From Akkermansia muciniphila (lineage in GTDB: Bacteria > Verrucomicrobiota > Verrucomicrobiia > Verrucomicrobiales > Akkermansiaceae), in NCBI GenBank assembly GCA_945890645.1, contig CAMDCV010000020.1:1-64000 (forward strand): a DNA stretch of 64,000 bases, in the 5' to 3' direction. How positions within the stretch are numbered: the stretch's first letter is position 1; each line of letters begins with the position of its first letter. The notes below the pieces were generated by a model. That model made no database searches. It saw only the letters and a list, made by a program, of their open reading frames with translations, and had not been told where the DNA came from. Below, piece after piece: positions 18,004 to 28,591 of the stretch. Made by a program: the position numbers and the translations under genes.

Positions 18004-19248
18004 ATGAAAAATTTCACCCGCTGGGGTATCATCTTGCTTTCTAGTTCCTTGTTTTCTTCGGCGCAAGAGTTTCGCTCTTTGTTCAATGGCAAAGACCTCA
18101 CAGGCTGGAAAGGCGAAGGTTATGAGGTGGTCGATGGCACCATCGTCTGCACGCCTAAAGGAAAGAACCTCATCACCGAGGAACGCTTCAGTCGCTACAT
18201 TCTCGATTTTGAATTCCGCCTGCCACCCGGTGGCAACAATGGTTTGGCTCTGCACTACCCTGGCACTGGCGATTCTGCGTATGTGGGCATGGAATGCCAA
18301 ATTCTCGATGACACTTCGGACCAATACAAAGACCTCAAGGATTACCAGTTTCATGGTTCACTCTATACGTTGCTGCCCGCGAAACGTGGTCATCTCAAGC
18401 CGCAAGGCGAGTGGAATCACGAGCGTGTCACGGTCATGGCCAACACGGTCAAAGTAGAAGTGAACGGCACAGTCGTTCTCGAAACCAACCTCGAAGATTT
18501 GGAGAAAAAATTTCCCAAGCATCAAGGCATCAAACGCCGCTCTGGTCACATCGGCTGGTGTGGCCATGGCGATGCAGTAGCTTTCCGCAACATCAAGATT
18601 GCCGAGATGCCACCGACACCGAACACCGAGGAGCTCGCCAAAGAAGGCTTCAAGCCGCTTTTTGATGGCAAGTCATTGGAGCATTGGAAAGTTGATGCCG
18701 GCAGCGAAAATCACTGGGTACCTGCCAATGGTGTGCTGAAATACGATGGAAAAAGTACTGCGAAAGTCAAAGACCTTTGGTCGGTCAAGCCATACGGAGA
18801 TTTTACCATGGTGTTTGATTGGCGTTGGAATGGCTTGGGGTCGGTCATGAACCGTCCTGTCATCAATGCAGCTGGCGATGAAACGGGGGAGACTTTGCAA
18901 GTCGAGGAACTCGACAGCGGCGTCTACTTGCGCGGCGACTCGACATCCCAAGTCAACTTGTGGAACTGGCCCGTCGGTTCCGGCGAAGTATACGGATACC
19001 GTATCAATAAAAAACTGGCTCCCGAAATCCGCGCCGGCGTGACGCCAAAAGAAAAAGCGGACCGTCCGGTAGGTGAGTGGAATCACATGGAAATCACCAT
19101 GAAAGGCGATCGCTTGACAGTCATCCTCAACGGCAAAAAAGTCATTGAGAATGCCCAGCTTCCTGGCGTTGCGGCCACCGGACCAGTAGGCCTGCAACAC
19201 CATGGCAGCTCACTTGATTTCGCTAATATCTGGATCAAGGAGCTGTAA
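18004..19248 (+). CDS. exported protein with two DUF1080 (3-keto-disaccharide hydrolase-like) domains
   Basis: 414 residues from the ATG at 18004. The signal peptide ends about SSAQ. Two DUF1080 (jelly-roll, concanavalin-like) domains are in tandem: the first opens EFRSLFNGKDLTGWKGEG and the second GFKPLFDGKSLEHWKVDAG. Both continue with a GEWNH block (GEWNHERVTV, GEWNHMEITM). The family is linked to hydrolysis of 3-keto sugars and to carbohydrate binding in Planctomycetota and Verrucomicrobiota. Which domain is catalytic cannot be told. It is probably secreted and convergent with leuS. Confidence 0.87.
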   Translation: MKNFTRWGIILLSSSLFSSAQEFRSLFNGKDLTGWKGEGYEVVDGTIVCTPKGKNLITEERFSRYILDFEFRLPPGGNNGLALHYPGTGDSAYVGMECQILDDTSDQYKDLKDYQFHGSLYTLLPAKRGHLKPQGEWNHERVTVMANTVKVEVNGTVVLETNLEDLEKKFPKHQGIKRRSGHIGWCGHGDAVAFRNIKIAEMPPTPNTEELAKEGFKPLFDGKSLEHWKVDAGSENHWVPANGVLKYDGKSTAKVKDLWSVKPYGDFTMVFDWRWNGLGSVMNRPVINAAGDETGETLQVEELDSGVYLRGDSTSQVNLWNWPVGSGEVYGYRINKKLAPEIRAGVTPKEKADRPVGEWNHMEITMKGDRLTVILNGKKVIENAQLPGVAATGPVGLQHHGSSLDFANIWIKEL

Positions 19249-19258
19249 TTCCGATGGT

Positions 19259-19282
19259 GCTCAACTTACCACTAAGTTGAGC
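19259..19282. terminator. hairpin between the DUF1080 gene and leuS
   Basis: A perfect 10-base inverted repeat (GCTCAACTTA / TAAGTTGAGC) with a four-base loop that contains the last leuS codons and stop. It lies between convergent genes and could limit read-through in both directions, but there is no adjoining T run. Confidence 0.4.
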
Positions 19283-21810
19283 AAACGACCTTGCACGTAA
19301 ATGACCTTGCGCATGGTTTTGTCGTTGGTGTATTCCTGAATTTTGAGGGAGGCTAATGCCGTTTGCAAAGCGATTTCCTCACTCGCATCGGGCACCACGC
19401 GAATACGATCGCGGAGCTTGCCATTGACCTGCACGACCAGCTCGATCTCGTTTTCGATCAAGGCCTCTGCATCGAACTCTGGCCACGGTTGGTGGTAGAG
19501 CATCGTGTTATCCGCGGTAAGTTTGGTATGCAGTTCCTCGGCCAAATGCGGAGCGAAGGGATTGAGCAAACGCAGGAAAATCAGGAACTCTTCAAGCGGC
19601 ACTTGCTCGGCTTGGGTAAAGGCATTGGTGCTAATCATCATCTGCGAAATGGCGGTATTGAATGCCATGCGTTCGATGTCTTCGGTGACTTTCTTGATGG
19701 TCTCATGCACGACCTTTCGCAGTTTTGCATCGCTGCATTTCTCGTGACTGAGACGCGATGACAACTGCCACTCACCCGCTTGGTTTTCTTCCATCGCCAC
19801 GCGCCAGACGCGCGCGAGGAAGCGGTGTACGCCCTCGACGCCTTTCATTTGCCAAGGCTTCACTTGCTCGAGCGGGCCCATGAACATTTCATAGAGACGC
19901 AAGGAGTCAGCGCCATACTCGCGGATGACGTCATCGGGATTGACGACATTACCCACGGACTTCGACATCTTTTGTCCGTCCTCGCCGAGGATAAGTCCTT
20001 GATTGACCAATTTCTGGAATGGCTCCGGCGTGCTGAGATGACCGAGGTCAAACAACACCTTGTGCCAAAAACGTGCGTAGAGCAAATGCAACACCGCGTG
20101 CTCGGTGCCGCCAACATAGAGATCGACCGCGCCGCTCTGTCCCTCGCCGCCCAACCAATATTGCTCAGCTTCTTTCGAGATAAAAGCGTCCTCATTGCGC
20201 GGATCACAATAGCGCAAGTAGTACCAGCAAGAACCAGCCCACTGCGGCATGGTGTTTGTTTCACGTTGCGCTGTTTCGCTATACTTGATCCAGTCAGTCG
20301 CCTTAATCAAGGGACCACGTGGATCGCCTGTCGGTTTGAAATCTTCCAATGCTGGTTGCAGCAAAGGCAGTTCACTCGCAGGGATCGCCGCGTGTTGTCC
20401 GTTTTCCCAAACAATCGGAAACGGCTCACCCCAGTAGCGCTGACGAGAAAACAACCAATCGCGCAATTTGTATTGCACCTTGCGCGTGCCTTTGCCGTTT
20501 TCTTCCAGCCAAGAAATCATTTTCGATTTCGCTTCCGCAGTTGACAGACCATCAAGGAAGGAAGAATTGATGGCGGTTCCGTAATCCGTGTAGCCTTTCC
20601 AATCATCTGCTTCTTTGAGTGGTTTGACGACCTGCACAATCGGGAGGGAAAATTTCTCCGCGAAAGCAAAGTCGCGTTCGTCGTGCGCGGGCACGGCCAT
20701 GATCGCGCCGGTGCCGTAGCCCATCATCACGTAATCTGCGATCCAGACAGGAATGTTTTCGCCGTTGACGGGATTAACCGCATACGCACCGGTAAAGACG
20801 CCCGTTTTATCCTTATTCATCTCACCGCGCTCCATGTCCGACTTGGTCGCACAGGCTTGGATATAGGCATCGACTTCCGTTTTTTGCGAAACAGTGGTGA
20901 TCTCTGCGACCAACGCATGCTCGGGAGCCAACACCATGTAGGTCGCGCCGAACAAGGTATCAGGGCGAGTCGTGAAGACAGTGACAGTATGCCCGCCGAC
21001 GAGGAAATCGACAGTCGCGCCCTCGCTTTTTCCAATCCAATTTTTTTGCAGCAACTTGATGCCTTCCGGCCAATCGAGCGCGTCAATCTCAGTGAGCAAA
21101 CGCTCGGCGAAGGCGGTAATGCGCAACATCCACTGACGCAAGGGACGACGCTCGACGGTGTGTCCTTTGCTGCGCCATTCCTCGACTTCTTCGTTCGCTA
21201 AAACCGTGCCAAGATCAGGCGACCAGTTGACCGGAGCCTCATGCACAAATGCCAAACGCACAGCATCGATCTGTTCGCGCGACCAACCCTGGGCCGCCAA
21301 CTCACTTACAGGCTTGGCCTTTTGCTCGGTCTCATCAAAATACGAATGATACAACTGCAAGAAAATCCACTGCGTCCAGCGCACGTAGCTCGGGTCGGTG
21401 GTATCGACTTCACGATCCCAATCATACGAGAAACCAAGATTTTTCAACTGCTGGCGGAAATTTTTGATGTTCGCTTCGGTGGTGACGCGCGGGTGTTGTC
21501 CGGTTTTGATCGCGTATTGTTCAGCGGGCAGACCGAAGGCATCCCAGCCCATCGGATGCAAGACGTTGAAACCGCGGCAGCGTTTATAGCGCGCCAAAAT
21601 ATCCGTGGCCGTGTAACCCTCCGGATGCCCGACGTGCAGGCCCGCGCCACTCGGATACGGAAACATATCGAGCACATAAAACTTCGGCTTCGAGGCATCG
21701 AAATCAGCATCGCCCGGACCGAGTGTGCGGAATGTTTTCTCAGCATCCCAACGGCTCTGCCACTTGGATTCAAAAACATCAAAAGGAAAAGGTTTGCGAC
21801 GCTCAGACAT
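19261..21810 (-). CDS. leuS: leucyl-tRNA synthetase
   Basis: Charges tRNA-Leu. I chose the start ATG at 21810 ([11 protein letters not shown]), giving 849 residues, typical of bacterial LeuS. An upstream in-frame extension looks non-coding. The HIGH-type motif is in [14 protein letters not shown] and the KMSKS loop is [10 protein letters not shown]. The CP1 editing domain includes [20 protein letters not shown], and the tRNA-binding C-terminus ends [14 protein letters not shown]. Confidence 0.98.
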   Translation of the reverse strand: MSERRKPFPFDVFESKWQSRWDAEKTFRTLGPGDADFDASKPKFYVLDMFPYPSGAGLHVGHPEGYTATDILARYKRCRGFNVLHPMGWDAFGLPAEQYAIKTGQHPRVTTEANIKNFRQQLKNLGFSYDWDREVDTTDPSYVRWTQWIFLQLYHSYFDETEQKAKPVSELAAQGWSREQIDAVRLAFVHEAPVNWSPDLGTVLANEEVEEWRSKGHTVERRPLRQWMLRITAFAERLLTEIDALDWPEGIKLLQKNWIGKSEGATVDFLVGGHTVTVFTTRPDTLFGATYMVLAPEHALVAEITTVSQKTEVDAYIQACATKSDMERGEMNKDKTGVFTGAYAVNPVNGENIPVWIADYVMMGYGTGAIMAVPAHDERDFAFAEKFSLPIVQVVKPLKEADDWKGYTDYGTAINSSFLDGLSTAEAKSKMISWLEENGKGTRKVQYKLRDWLFSRQRYWGEPFPIVWENGQHAAIPASELPLLQPALEDFKPTGDPRGPLIKATDWIKYSETAQRETNTMPQWAGSCWYYLRYCDPRNEDAFISKEAEQYWLGGEGQSGAVDLYVGGTEHAVLHLLYARFWHKVLFDLGHLSTPEPFQKLVNQGLILGEDGQKMSKSVGNVVNPDDVIREYGADSLRLYEMFMGPLEQVKPWQMKGVEGVHRFLARVWRVAMEENQAGEWQLSSRLSHEKCSDAKLRKVVHETIKKVTEDIERMAFNTAISQMMISTNAFTQAEQVPLEEFLIFLRLLNPFAPHLAEELHTKLTADNTMLYHQPWPEFDAEALIENEIELVVQVNGKLRDRIRVVPDASEEIALQTALASLKIQEYTNDKTMRKVIYVQGRLLNLVVS

Positions 21811-21894
21811 AGCTACAAGGAAGTTAAGGGGCGGGAGATTGGCGGATTTTCCCAAAAATGCAACGCATTTCCTGCCTCTGATCACAGCGGCGAC

Positions 21895-22686
21895 TTAGTC
21901 GGAAAAGGCAAGATACAATGCTTGCAGCTCATCTTCTAACTGCGCTGGATCGGCAAGTGTCTCGGCGATCTCAGCACGCAAGAGCTCGCGATATTGCCTC
22001 CGTAAGCGATGTACGGCTACACGTACCGCACTTTCACTGATGCCAAGAGTCTCAGCAACTTCTGGGTAATTAATGGCCCGCCGCTCGGCCGTGAGGCAGG
22101 GTTTCAGCGAGAGAAAATAGTCGTTTTCGGCATTCGCCAATTGCAAGCGATGCATCACACGTTCCAATAGCGTCAATGCCCATGCGCGATCGTACAGTTT
22201 ATCAGGACTGAGTTGGTCAGCGGGGTCAATCCGATAGCGCGACTCGGCATCTTGCCAATCGAGCGACAACAACTCCACCCCACCGCCGCGTTTTTGCCGC
22301 TGAGATTTATCCCATTCGTTTGCGAGGAAATGTTTCAGAGCCGCCAAAAGAAAAAACCGAAAACGCCCGCGCTCGGGATTCAAGCCATCGAGAAAATTCT
22401 TTTCAAACAAACGGGCGAAAAACGCTTGGGTGAGATCTTCCGCATCTTCTTTAGAGTGTCCGCGCCGTCGCACATGAGCATAGAGCGGATACCAATACGT
22501 CTGACAAAGTTCATCCATCGCCATTTCGACCTGCTTGTCAGAACCTTGACCTGCGGCCACGATAATGTTCCATCGCGTTGTAGCAAACGCCTCTTTATGA
22601 TTCTCATGGAAAGATGGCCCCGAAGTTGAGGCAACGATTTTCTGCTGATTCGAATCATCATCCATGGGCCTCACAAAATTTTTCAC
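21895..22686 (-). CDS. ECF-family RNA polymerase sigma factor
   Basis: Group IV (extracytoplasmic function) sigma factor of 263 residues. Region 2 is visible as WYPLYAHVRRRGHSKEDAEDLTQAFFARLFE and region 4 as YPEVAETLGISESAVRVAVHRLRRQYRELL, a helix-turn-helix that binds the -35 element. The GTG start at 22686 overlaps the kinase stop as GTGA; an ATG at 22665 is an alternative with a poor site upstream. Tight coupling to the kinase suggests phosphorylation-controlled sigma activity, as proposed for ECF/STPK pairs. The target regulon cannot be seen. Confidence 0.85.
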   Translation of the reverse strand: MKNFVRPMDDDSNQQKIVASTSGPSFHENHKEAFATTRWNIIVAAGQGSDKQVEMAMDELCQTYWYPLYAHVRRRGHSKEDAEDLTQAFFARLFEKNFLDGLNPERGRFRFFLLAALKHFLANEWDKSQRQKRGGGVELLSLDWQDAESRYRIDPADQLSPDKLYDRAWALTLLERVMHRLQLANAENDYFLSLKPCLTAERRAINYPEVAETLGISESAVRVAVHRLRRQYRELLRAEIAETLADPAQLEDELQALYLAFSD

Positions 22687-25634
22687 TTCCGATTTGCTTC
22701 AGGAGGACGAGCTTTTATCGCGTTCAGCGCTCTATCTGCGGCAACTTTCGCGAAAAAATCTTTATCTTTGGTAGCTCTTTGGAGCGCGGGGAGACTCGCG
22801 CTGGTGCCAATGTTCGCCAATACTTCCGCGGCCCTTTTTCTCGTAGTCGGATCCTCGCTGCTGAGCAAAGCAAGCACGGACGGCTCCGCACTGCTTCCGA
22901 GACGAATCAGGGCATTTCCTGCATAGTGAGTTTTCATTCGATCTTGCAACATGGCAGCAAGCGGCTTGGCAACTCGAACATCCTTGAGATCAACTAAAAT
23001 ATCCGTGGCAAATACGCGAAGGGCGTCATCGGTGGAGTTCATTTTCTCTAACAGAAAATCTGCATCCGCTTTTGTCGCCAGTGTTTTCAGGGCTCGGCGT
23101 GTTGCATCGGCCACCCCTTTGTCGGGATCTGCCACCAGCGTATGCATGGCTTTCGCGACTGCTACACGCTGCGCTTCCGTGAGCGTCGCCTTGGAGAAAA
23201 ATTCTACGGCAGAGCGACGAGTTCCCGCGCTGCTATTAGCCAACGCTTTGAGCGACTCTGACTTGATCTCATCTTCTGTTGCATTGTAGCCGCGCAACAA
23301 TTCGCGCGCGGCCTCTTGCACACCACGGTTTTCGTGATGATACAGCGGCAGCACGGCGGGCTTGGCGAGATCGCCCATCGCGGCCAATGCCGCCTTGGCA
23401 TCGCGTGCCACGTGAAATTCCGTTAGACATGCAGCCAATGGCTCTGCTGCTCTGGCATCGCCCAAACGTGAGAGGACTTTCATGGACTCCTTGCTGCGGG
23501 CTGAAGTCGGCGCCACTCTTATAAATTCGATCAACTCGGGCACTTGTTCCTTATCTGCCCAGCGGATGAAAACTTGAAATGCGGCATCCTCCCATTCGAC
23601 ATCCTTGAGCAAGGGAGCAACGGCATCTATCACATCATCGCGGCGTTCTGCTTCGACGTTAGACTCGGCTAAAAAGCGCAGTGATCCCCGGCGATCTGTG
23701 CCAGGCGATTTTAACGATTCAAGGGCGCGGGTAATAGTCATCGGCTCTTCCACGGGCGGACGCGTCGGGATCGTAGGTGGAGGAGTGCTGCTGGGTCGTG
23801 AGGGTGTGGTTGATGTTACGTTGCGCGGTGGAGTGTTCACGCTTGCACTAACCGCTTTGGGGGCTTTACGAAACTCATCTTCCGTTAGATAACGCACCGA
23901 CAAATCCGCGTAGAGCACGTTTCGCCCGACGATGGCCTTTCCCATTGCGCGATGGGGCGAACGATCCCAGGCGATGATGCCGCGCGCTTCTGTTCCGCTG
24001 GGTCGTATGTATTCATAGCTACCGATGCCAGAGTTCCCTTGATGCAGCGGGCAATGCAGCGCCTTTGCGGATATGTTGCCCTCCTTTTCCAGATCTTTCA
24101 AATTTGCGGGATACTGGCCGTTGTGCGTTTGCCGATACTGCGCGATGCCAACGCCAATCATTCTTAGATTGTTCGTGCAAGTCTCCGTTTGCACAACGAA
24201 GGTCGCGACGGATCGCGTATTTTTGTAGATGATGATGTGAAAAGGTATCATCAATGCCGCAATTGCCCCTATGACTGTGCCAGAGATCGCCAAGCCCTTG
24301 CTCGTGGTTTTCTTCACGAGTGCCGTGATGCCGCAGGCCAAACCGAAAACTCCCGTTGCCATACCGAGGATGGGAATGACTCCGATAATGCTCAGCACCA
24401 GTGACCAGATGGCAATTCCTTTAGCGCGTTTTGTCGGAGCGGCCGGTGGGAGAGACGTGAGGCGAGGTGGAAGAATCGGCGGAATCGGGGCGGGTTCATT
24501 TTCCGGAACAGAAGCTGCCGGCACCAATAATATTGCTGTGCATTGGGGGCAATTCACTTCTGCGCCCGCCGCTGTCTGGCCCACAGAAAGTTTCTGTCCG
24601 CATTGATGACAATTGAATTTGATATCCATAACTTTTGTTTGTTGGTTTTGAGGAGGATTCGGAAGTGTGATGATGGTCTCGACAATCTCTTTCACTTGGC
24701 TGGCTTGTTGATAGCGATGCTCAGGATTTTTTTCTAAGGCTCGCAGCACCACTTCATCGAGACGCACATCGATCTGAACTTTGCGCGAGGGAGCTTCCAG
24801 TTGTTGTCCTGGCAATTCGCCCGTCAGCATTTGATAGAGTACGACGCCTAGCGAATAAATATCAGCGCGATGATCGACATCGCCCGCTTGCTCGATCTGC
24901 TCGGGTGCCATGTACTGCGGCGTACCCATCACCATGCCCGCTTGTGTGAAATAGGAAATATCGTACGTTTCTTGTATGAATCGCTCTTCTCCTACACCAA
25001 CGAGTTTTGCCAAACCAAAATCTGCCACTTTCACGCGCCCCTGTCGGTCGAGAAGGATGTTTTCCGGCTTGATATCGCGATGGACGATGCCAGCATCGTG
25101 AGCGTATTGTAAGGCGTCGCATATTTGCGGCACGATGGCCAAAGCCTCGCGTGAAGAAATACGTCCCGCTTCGATAAGTTGCCGCAGATTCATCCCATCC
25201 ACATATTCCATCAGCAAAAAATACAAGCCATCCACACGCCCCGTGTCGTGAATCGTCACAATCCCCGGATGGTTCAGTTTCGCGAGAGCTTTTGCTTCTT
25301 GTGTAAATCGTTCGGCAAAACCCGGTTGATCGCCGATTCCCGGAGGAAGTATTTTCAACGCTACGATGCGGTCCAGTTCCCGCTGCCGCACCTTATACAC
25401 GGCCCCCATGCCGCCACTGCCGATTAGATTGAGAATTTCCAATTGTGGCAATAACGGAGCTAGCTCCTCCAGACTAGGAGGCGTAAATGCTGCCATCAAC
25501 CCCGTATCACCCGCTGCACCTTGCTTCAACAAACACGCCGGACACAAACCCGCAAGCACTCCTGCGGGCATCGCCATGGCGCAATGCGGACATACATTCG
25601 CTCCGTGCGCCATCGCACTAATCGGAGTTTGCAT
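22683..25634 (-). CDS. mosaic Ser/Thr protein kinase with zinc ribbons, membrane segments, pilin-like domain and HEAT repeats
   Basis: A 983-residue protein. The N-terminal zinc ribbon has C15, C18, C31 and C34. The kinase domain (about 66-315) has the glycine loop IGSGGMGAVYKV, K94, HRDIKPEN with D187, DFG at 205-207 and an APE motif. A second CxxC ribbon follows at about 340. Two or more hydrophobic membrane segments (about 405-475) resemble DUF4190. Next is a pilin/DUF1559-like block (NNLRMIGVGIAQYRQTHNGQYP), then a Pro/Thr linker and about 300 residues of HEAT-like repeats. The kinase side is therefore cytoplasmic, with the repeats probably beyond the membrane. It precedes an overlapping ECF sigma gene. 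Confidence 0.87.
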   Translation of the reverse strand: MQTPISAMAHGANVCPHCAMAMPAGVLAGLCPACLLKQGAAGDTGLMAAFTPPSLEELAPLLPQLEILNLIGSGGMGAVYKVRQRELDRIVALKILPPGIGDQPGFAERFTQEAKALAKLNHPGIVTIHDTGRVDGLYFLLMEYVDGMNLRQLIEAGRISSREALAIVPQICDALQYAHDAGIVHRDIKPENILLDRQGRVKVADFGLAKLVGVGEERFIQETYDISYFTQAGMVMGTPQYMAPEQIEQAGDVDHRADIYSLGVVLYQMLTGELPGQQLEAPSRKVQIDVRLDEVVLRALEKNPEHRYQQASQVKEIVETIITLPNPPQNQQTKVMDIKFNCHQCGQKLSVGQTAAGAEVNCPQCTAILLVPAASVPENEPAPIPPILPPRLTSLPPAAPTKRAKGIAIWSLVLSIIGVIPILGMATGVFGLACGITALVKKTTSKGLAISGTVIGAIAALMIPFHIIIYKNTRSVATFVVQTETCTNNLRMIGVGIAQYRQTHNGQYPANLKDLEKEGNISAKALHCPLHQGNSGIGSYEYIRPSGTEARGIIAWDRSPHRAMGKAIVGRNVLYADLSVRYLTEDEFRKAPKAVSASVNTPPRNVTSTTPSRPSSTPPPTIPTRPPVEEPMTITRALESLKSPGTDRRGSLRFLAESNVEAERRDDVIDAVAPLLKDVEWEDAAFQVFIRWADKEQVPELIEFIRVAPTSARSKESMKVLSRLGDARAAEPLAACLTEFHVARDAKAALAAMGDLAKPAVLPLYHHENRGVQEAARELLRGYNATEDEIKSESLKALANSSAGTRRSAVEFFSKATLTEAQRVAVAKAMHTLVADPDKGVADATRRALKTLATKADADFLLEKMNSTDDALRVFATDILVDLKDVRVAKPLAAMLQDRMKTHYAGNALIRLGSSAEPSVLALLSSEDPTTRKRAAEVLANIGTSASLPALQRATKDKDFFAKVAADRALNAIKARPPEANRK

Positions 25635-25830
25635 ACTATCTTAAGAAGCAAATCCGAGGATTTGTTACAACTCATTTTCTATTTTTCCGCTTTGATTACT
25701 TGAGCTCCTGAGTCAGGACCAAGCAAAACGCTGCGCGTAAGAACATTTCCATGCAAACGTGAAAATGCGCCCTCGCGCAGGACAAAGTTTTCATTTGTCA
25801 ATACATACAAAACATCTTACGCTACCGTGC

Positions 25831-27123
25831 ATGCGCCCCCTGTTACTTACCCTTATGGCACTGCTGGCATCTGCCGGCAAGAGTCAGGCGCAGCTGTATG
25901 CCGATGTGCAAACCAGCGCAGGACATTTTACCTGCGAGCTGAACTTCGCGCAAACGCCGCGAACCGTCGCAAATTTCGTGTCACTCGCCGAAGGCACCCG
26001 TCAATGGGTCGACGAACGCAATGGCCAACTTTCTACTCTCTCTCCCGCACAACCATTCTACGATGGCATGGCGTTTCACCGCGTGGTAAATGCTGAAGGT
26101 TTTAAGCTCATCCAAGCAGGATCGAAGCGCGGTGACGGCACTGATGGCCCAGGTTACGAGTTTCCGGACGAAATGAATCTCAATACTCCCGCCACCTATC
26201 GTTTCGATCAACCGTACCGCCTTGCGATGGCGAACACGGGACCAAACACCAATGGCAGTCAATTTTTCATCACCGGCGATGCGATCGAAGGTCTGGAAGG
26301 CAAGCACACGGTCTTTGGAAAAGTGGTATCTGGCCAGAGCGTAGTCGATGCCATTCTTGGCGCTGAAGTCGATGCGAATGATAGCCCCGTAAATCATATC
26401 GTGATTGAAAAAATCACCATTCGTCGCATTGGCAATGCCGCACAGCAGTTCAAGCCTGCTGCCATGAAATTGCCGACTTTATCAGTGCCGCCGTTTGAGC
26501 AAGAAGCTGCGCCTAGCCCAGAAAACACGCATCGTTTTCTTTTCAGTCAGGGCCAACGCAGCGAGTTGTTAGCCTATGCCAGTATCGATGCTGAACAACA
26601 AGAATGGCAGAAACTGGAAAGCCGTTGGCATGCCCCATCACCCTATACAGTGCGCTACTACGATGTCACCTACCCGGAAGGTTCGCCGATCACTGGCTTT
26701 CGTCCGATTATCGCCAAGTATCATCCGGATGCCTTGACGCCGATGACTTTAAGTGGTTGGACGCTTTCGTTAGAAAATGCCGATGGCGTTTATCTGTTTT
26801 CCTTTCCGCACGATGGCACCATGGGCTACATGTTTACACCGACTGGCAGCAAGCTTTCGCAAACAGGCACGATCGATGCCGCCACATTGCATTATCAAGC
26901 ATCGCCGCACCATGCCATCGCCGAGTTTGAATTGGACCAACAACAAATCATCCACTTGCATCTCGGCTTCGATAAAAAAGTGCAGAACAATTTGCACGGT
27001 CGCTGCGTGACCAAGATCAAAAATTTCGTGATCACCAATCCCGAAACTGGTGTTGGTTTTTATCCAGGAAATTTCACCGAATCCGGCGGCGACAAAGGTT
27101 TTTCGATGGTGCCGATTCAGTAA
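25831..27123 (+). CDS. exported cyclophilin-type peptidyl-prolyl isomerase with an extra C-terminal domain
   Basis: The ATG at 25831 opens a signal peptide (MRPLLLTLMALLASAGKSQAQ), leaving a mature protein of about 410 residues. The cyclophilin domain spans about 22-215 with FHRVV, NGSQFFITGD and LEGKHTVFGKV; the catalytic Arg is in MAFHRVV. The following 200 residues (from about FEQEA) are a beta-rich domain I do not recognise. It is probably a periplasmic folding factor. The rlmN start follows 13 bases after the stop, so the two are likely co-transcribed. Confidence 0.9.
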   Translation: MRPLLLTLMALLASAGKSQAQLYADVQTSAGHFTCELNFAQTPRTVANFVSLAEGTRQWVDERNGQLSTLSPAQPFYDGMAFHRVVNAEGFKLIQAGSKRGDGTDGPGYEFPDEMNLNTPATYRFDQPYRLAMANTGPNTNGSQFFITGDAIEGLEGKHTVFGKVVSGQSVVDAILGAEVDANDSPVNHIVIEKITIRRIGNAAQQFKPAAMKLPTLSVPPFEQEAAPSPENTHRFLFSQGQRSELLAYASIDAEQQEWQKLESRWHAPSPYTVRYYDVTYPEGSPITGFRPIIAKYHPDALTPMTLSGWTLSLENADGVYLFSFPHDGTMGYMFTPTGSKLSQTGTIDAATLHYQASPHHAIAEFELDQQQIIHLHLGFDKKVQNNLHGRCVTKIKNFVITNPETGVGFYPGNFTESGGDKGFSMVPIQ

Positions 27124-27136
27124 CCTACTGCTCGCT

Positions 27137-28213
27137 ATGTTATCTACACCGAGCAAGCTGCGTTCCTTGCACGATTTTAGTTTTGCCGAATTGGAAGCCC
27201 AGTTGGTGAGCGACGGACTCAGTGCGACTCATGCCCACACACTCTGGCGATCACTCCACGGACATGCGGATGCCTTCCAAACGATGCCCACAAATTTTCT
27301 GGGGCCCTTGGCGCGTTGGATGGAAAAACATTTGTATAGCGAGCATGCCGACTATTTTCTTGATGTGCCAGAGATCGTCACGGAGACACGCAGCAGCGAT
27401 GGACTGACGCGCAAGTATTTGCTGCGCCTGCGCGATGGCAATACCATCGAAACCGTGCTGATGGGCTACGAGGGGCGTTTCACTGTCTGCGTCAGCACGC
27501 AAGTTGGCTGCGCCATGGGATGTGTTTTTTGCGCTACCGGCCAAATGGGTTTCACGCGCCACCTCCGCTCGGGAGAAATTCTTGGCCAGGTGCTTCATGT
27601 GCAGCGAGTGCTCCGCCAAGATTTTGGCAAGAGCTTGCGCAATATTGTGCTGATGGGCATGGGCGAACCGCTGCACAACTACGATGCGGTCATGAAAGCA
27701 CTCACCGTCGTAGCCGATGTGCGCGGGCCGAGTTTATCGTGGCAACGCATTACCATTAGCACAGTCGGACTCGTTCCCGCGATACGACGCATGGCTGACG
27801 AGGGTTGTCCTTACAGCCTCGCATTGAGTTTGCACGGAGCGACCGATGAACAGCGCCGAGCATTGATCCCAGTCGGCAGAAAATGGCCAATGGACGAATT
27901 GATCGAAGCCTGCCGGTATTACAACCGCAAGTTAGGCAAATGCATTTTCATCGAATGGACTCTGATCGCAGGCACGAACGACAGCCCCGAAATTGCGCAT
28001 CAACTGGCGAAGTTGTTAGAAGGCATGGACGTCCACATCAACCTGATTCCCCTCAATCCCACGGCTGGGTATGCAGGCAGCGCCAGCGCGCACTCGGCAG
28101 GCCTTGAATTCCAACGCATCCTCCGCGCTGCCGGTTTCCCTGTCACTTTCCGTCAACGACGCGGCATCGATGTGGCGGCGGGATGCGGGCAACTCAAGGC
28201 ACAGGCATCGTAA
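27137..28213 (+). CDS. rlmN: 23S rRNA (adenine2503-C2)/tRNA (adenine37-C2) methyltransferase, RlmN
   Basis: Radical-SAM enzyme that methylates C2 of A2503 in 23S rRNA and of A37 in some tRNAs. The start ATG at 27137 gives 358 residues. The 4Fe-4S cysteines are C125, C129 and C132 in CAMGCVFCATGQ. The C-terminal Cys in RRGIDVAAGCGQL corresponds to the methylated active-site Cys, and GMGEPLHNYD is also typical. Cfr is the nearest alternative; the family patterns fit RlmN better. Confidence 0.93.
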   Translation: MLSTPSKLRSLHDFSFAELEAQLVSDGLSATHAHTLWRSLHGHADAFQTMPTNFLGPLARWMEKHLYSEHADYFLDVPEIVTETRSSDGLTRKYLLRLRDGNTIETVLMGYEGRFTVCVSTQVGCAMGCVFCATGQMGFTRHLRSGEILGQVLHVQRVLRQDFGKSLRNIVLMGMGEPLHNYDAVMKALTVVADVRGPSLSWQRITISTVGLVPAIRRMADEGCPYSLALSLHGATDEQRRALIPVGRKWPMDELIEACRYYNRKLGKCIFIEWTLIAGTNDSPEIAHQLAKLLEGMDVHINLIPLNPTAGYAGSASAHSAGLEFQRILRAAGFPVTFRQRRGIDVAAGCGQLKAQAS

Positions 28214-28230
28214 TTTTTACCGATCCATCC

Positions 28231-28584
28231 ATGGAAATTCGAACTTACTCACAACAAGTCCCCTTCACCACCAAAGATGGTTCGACGATCCGCAGCTTGT
28301 TGGATTTATCGAACGCGCCCGTCGTAGAACAAAGTCTCGCAGAAGCAGAAATTCCAGCGGGTGGCCAAACCGAGCGACACTATCACCGCCTCAGTGAGGA
28401 AATGTATTATCTCCTAAGTGGCAGTGGCATCATGGAAATCGAAGGGGAAACGCGCGACGTAAAATCCGGTGATGCGATTCTCATTCCCGCCGGAAAATGG
28501 CATCAAATTCGCGCAGTAGAAGCTCTGCGTTTTCTCTGCTGCTGCGCGCCGCCGTACTCGCACGACGATACCTACTTTGCCTGA
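28231..28584 (+). CDS. cupin-domain protein
   Basis: A 117-residue single-domain cupin from the ATG at 28231. Metal ligands of the first cupin motif are visible in RHYHRLSEEMYYLLSG (two His and a Glu), and motif 2 in PAGKWHQI gives the final His. Small cupins of this form range from isomerases to dioxygenases and unknown roles, so no substrate is assigned. It follows rlmN by 17 bases and is convergent with the DUF1501 gene. Confidence 0.85.
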   Translation: MEIRTYSQQVPFTTKDGSTIRSLLDLSNAPVVEQSLAEAEIPAGGQTERHYHRLSEEMYYLLSGSGIMEIEGETRDVKSGDAILIPAGKWHQIRAVEALRFLCCCAPPYSHDDTYFA

Positions 28585-28591
28585 ATTTCTG

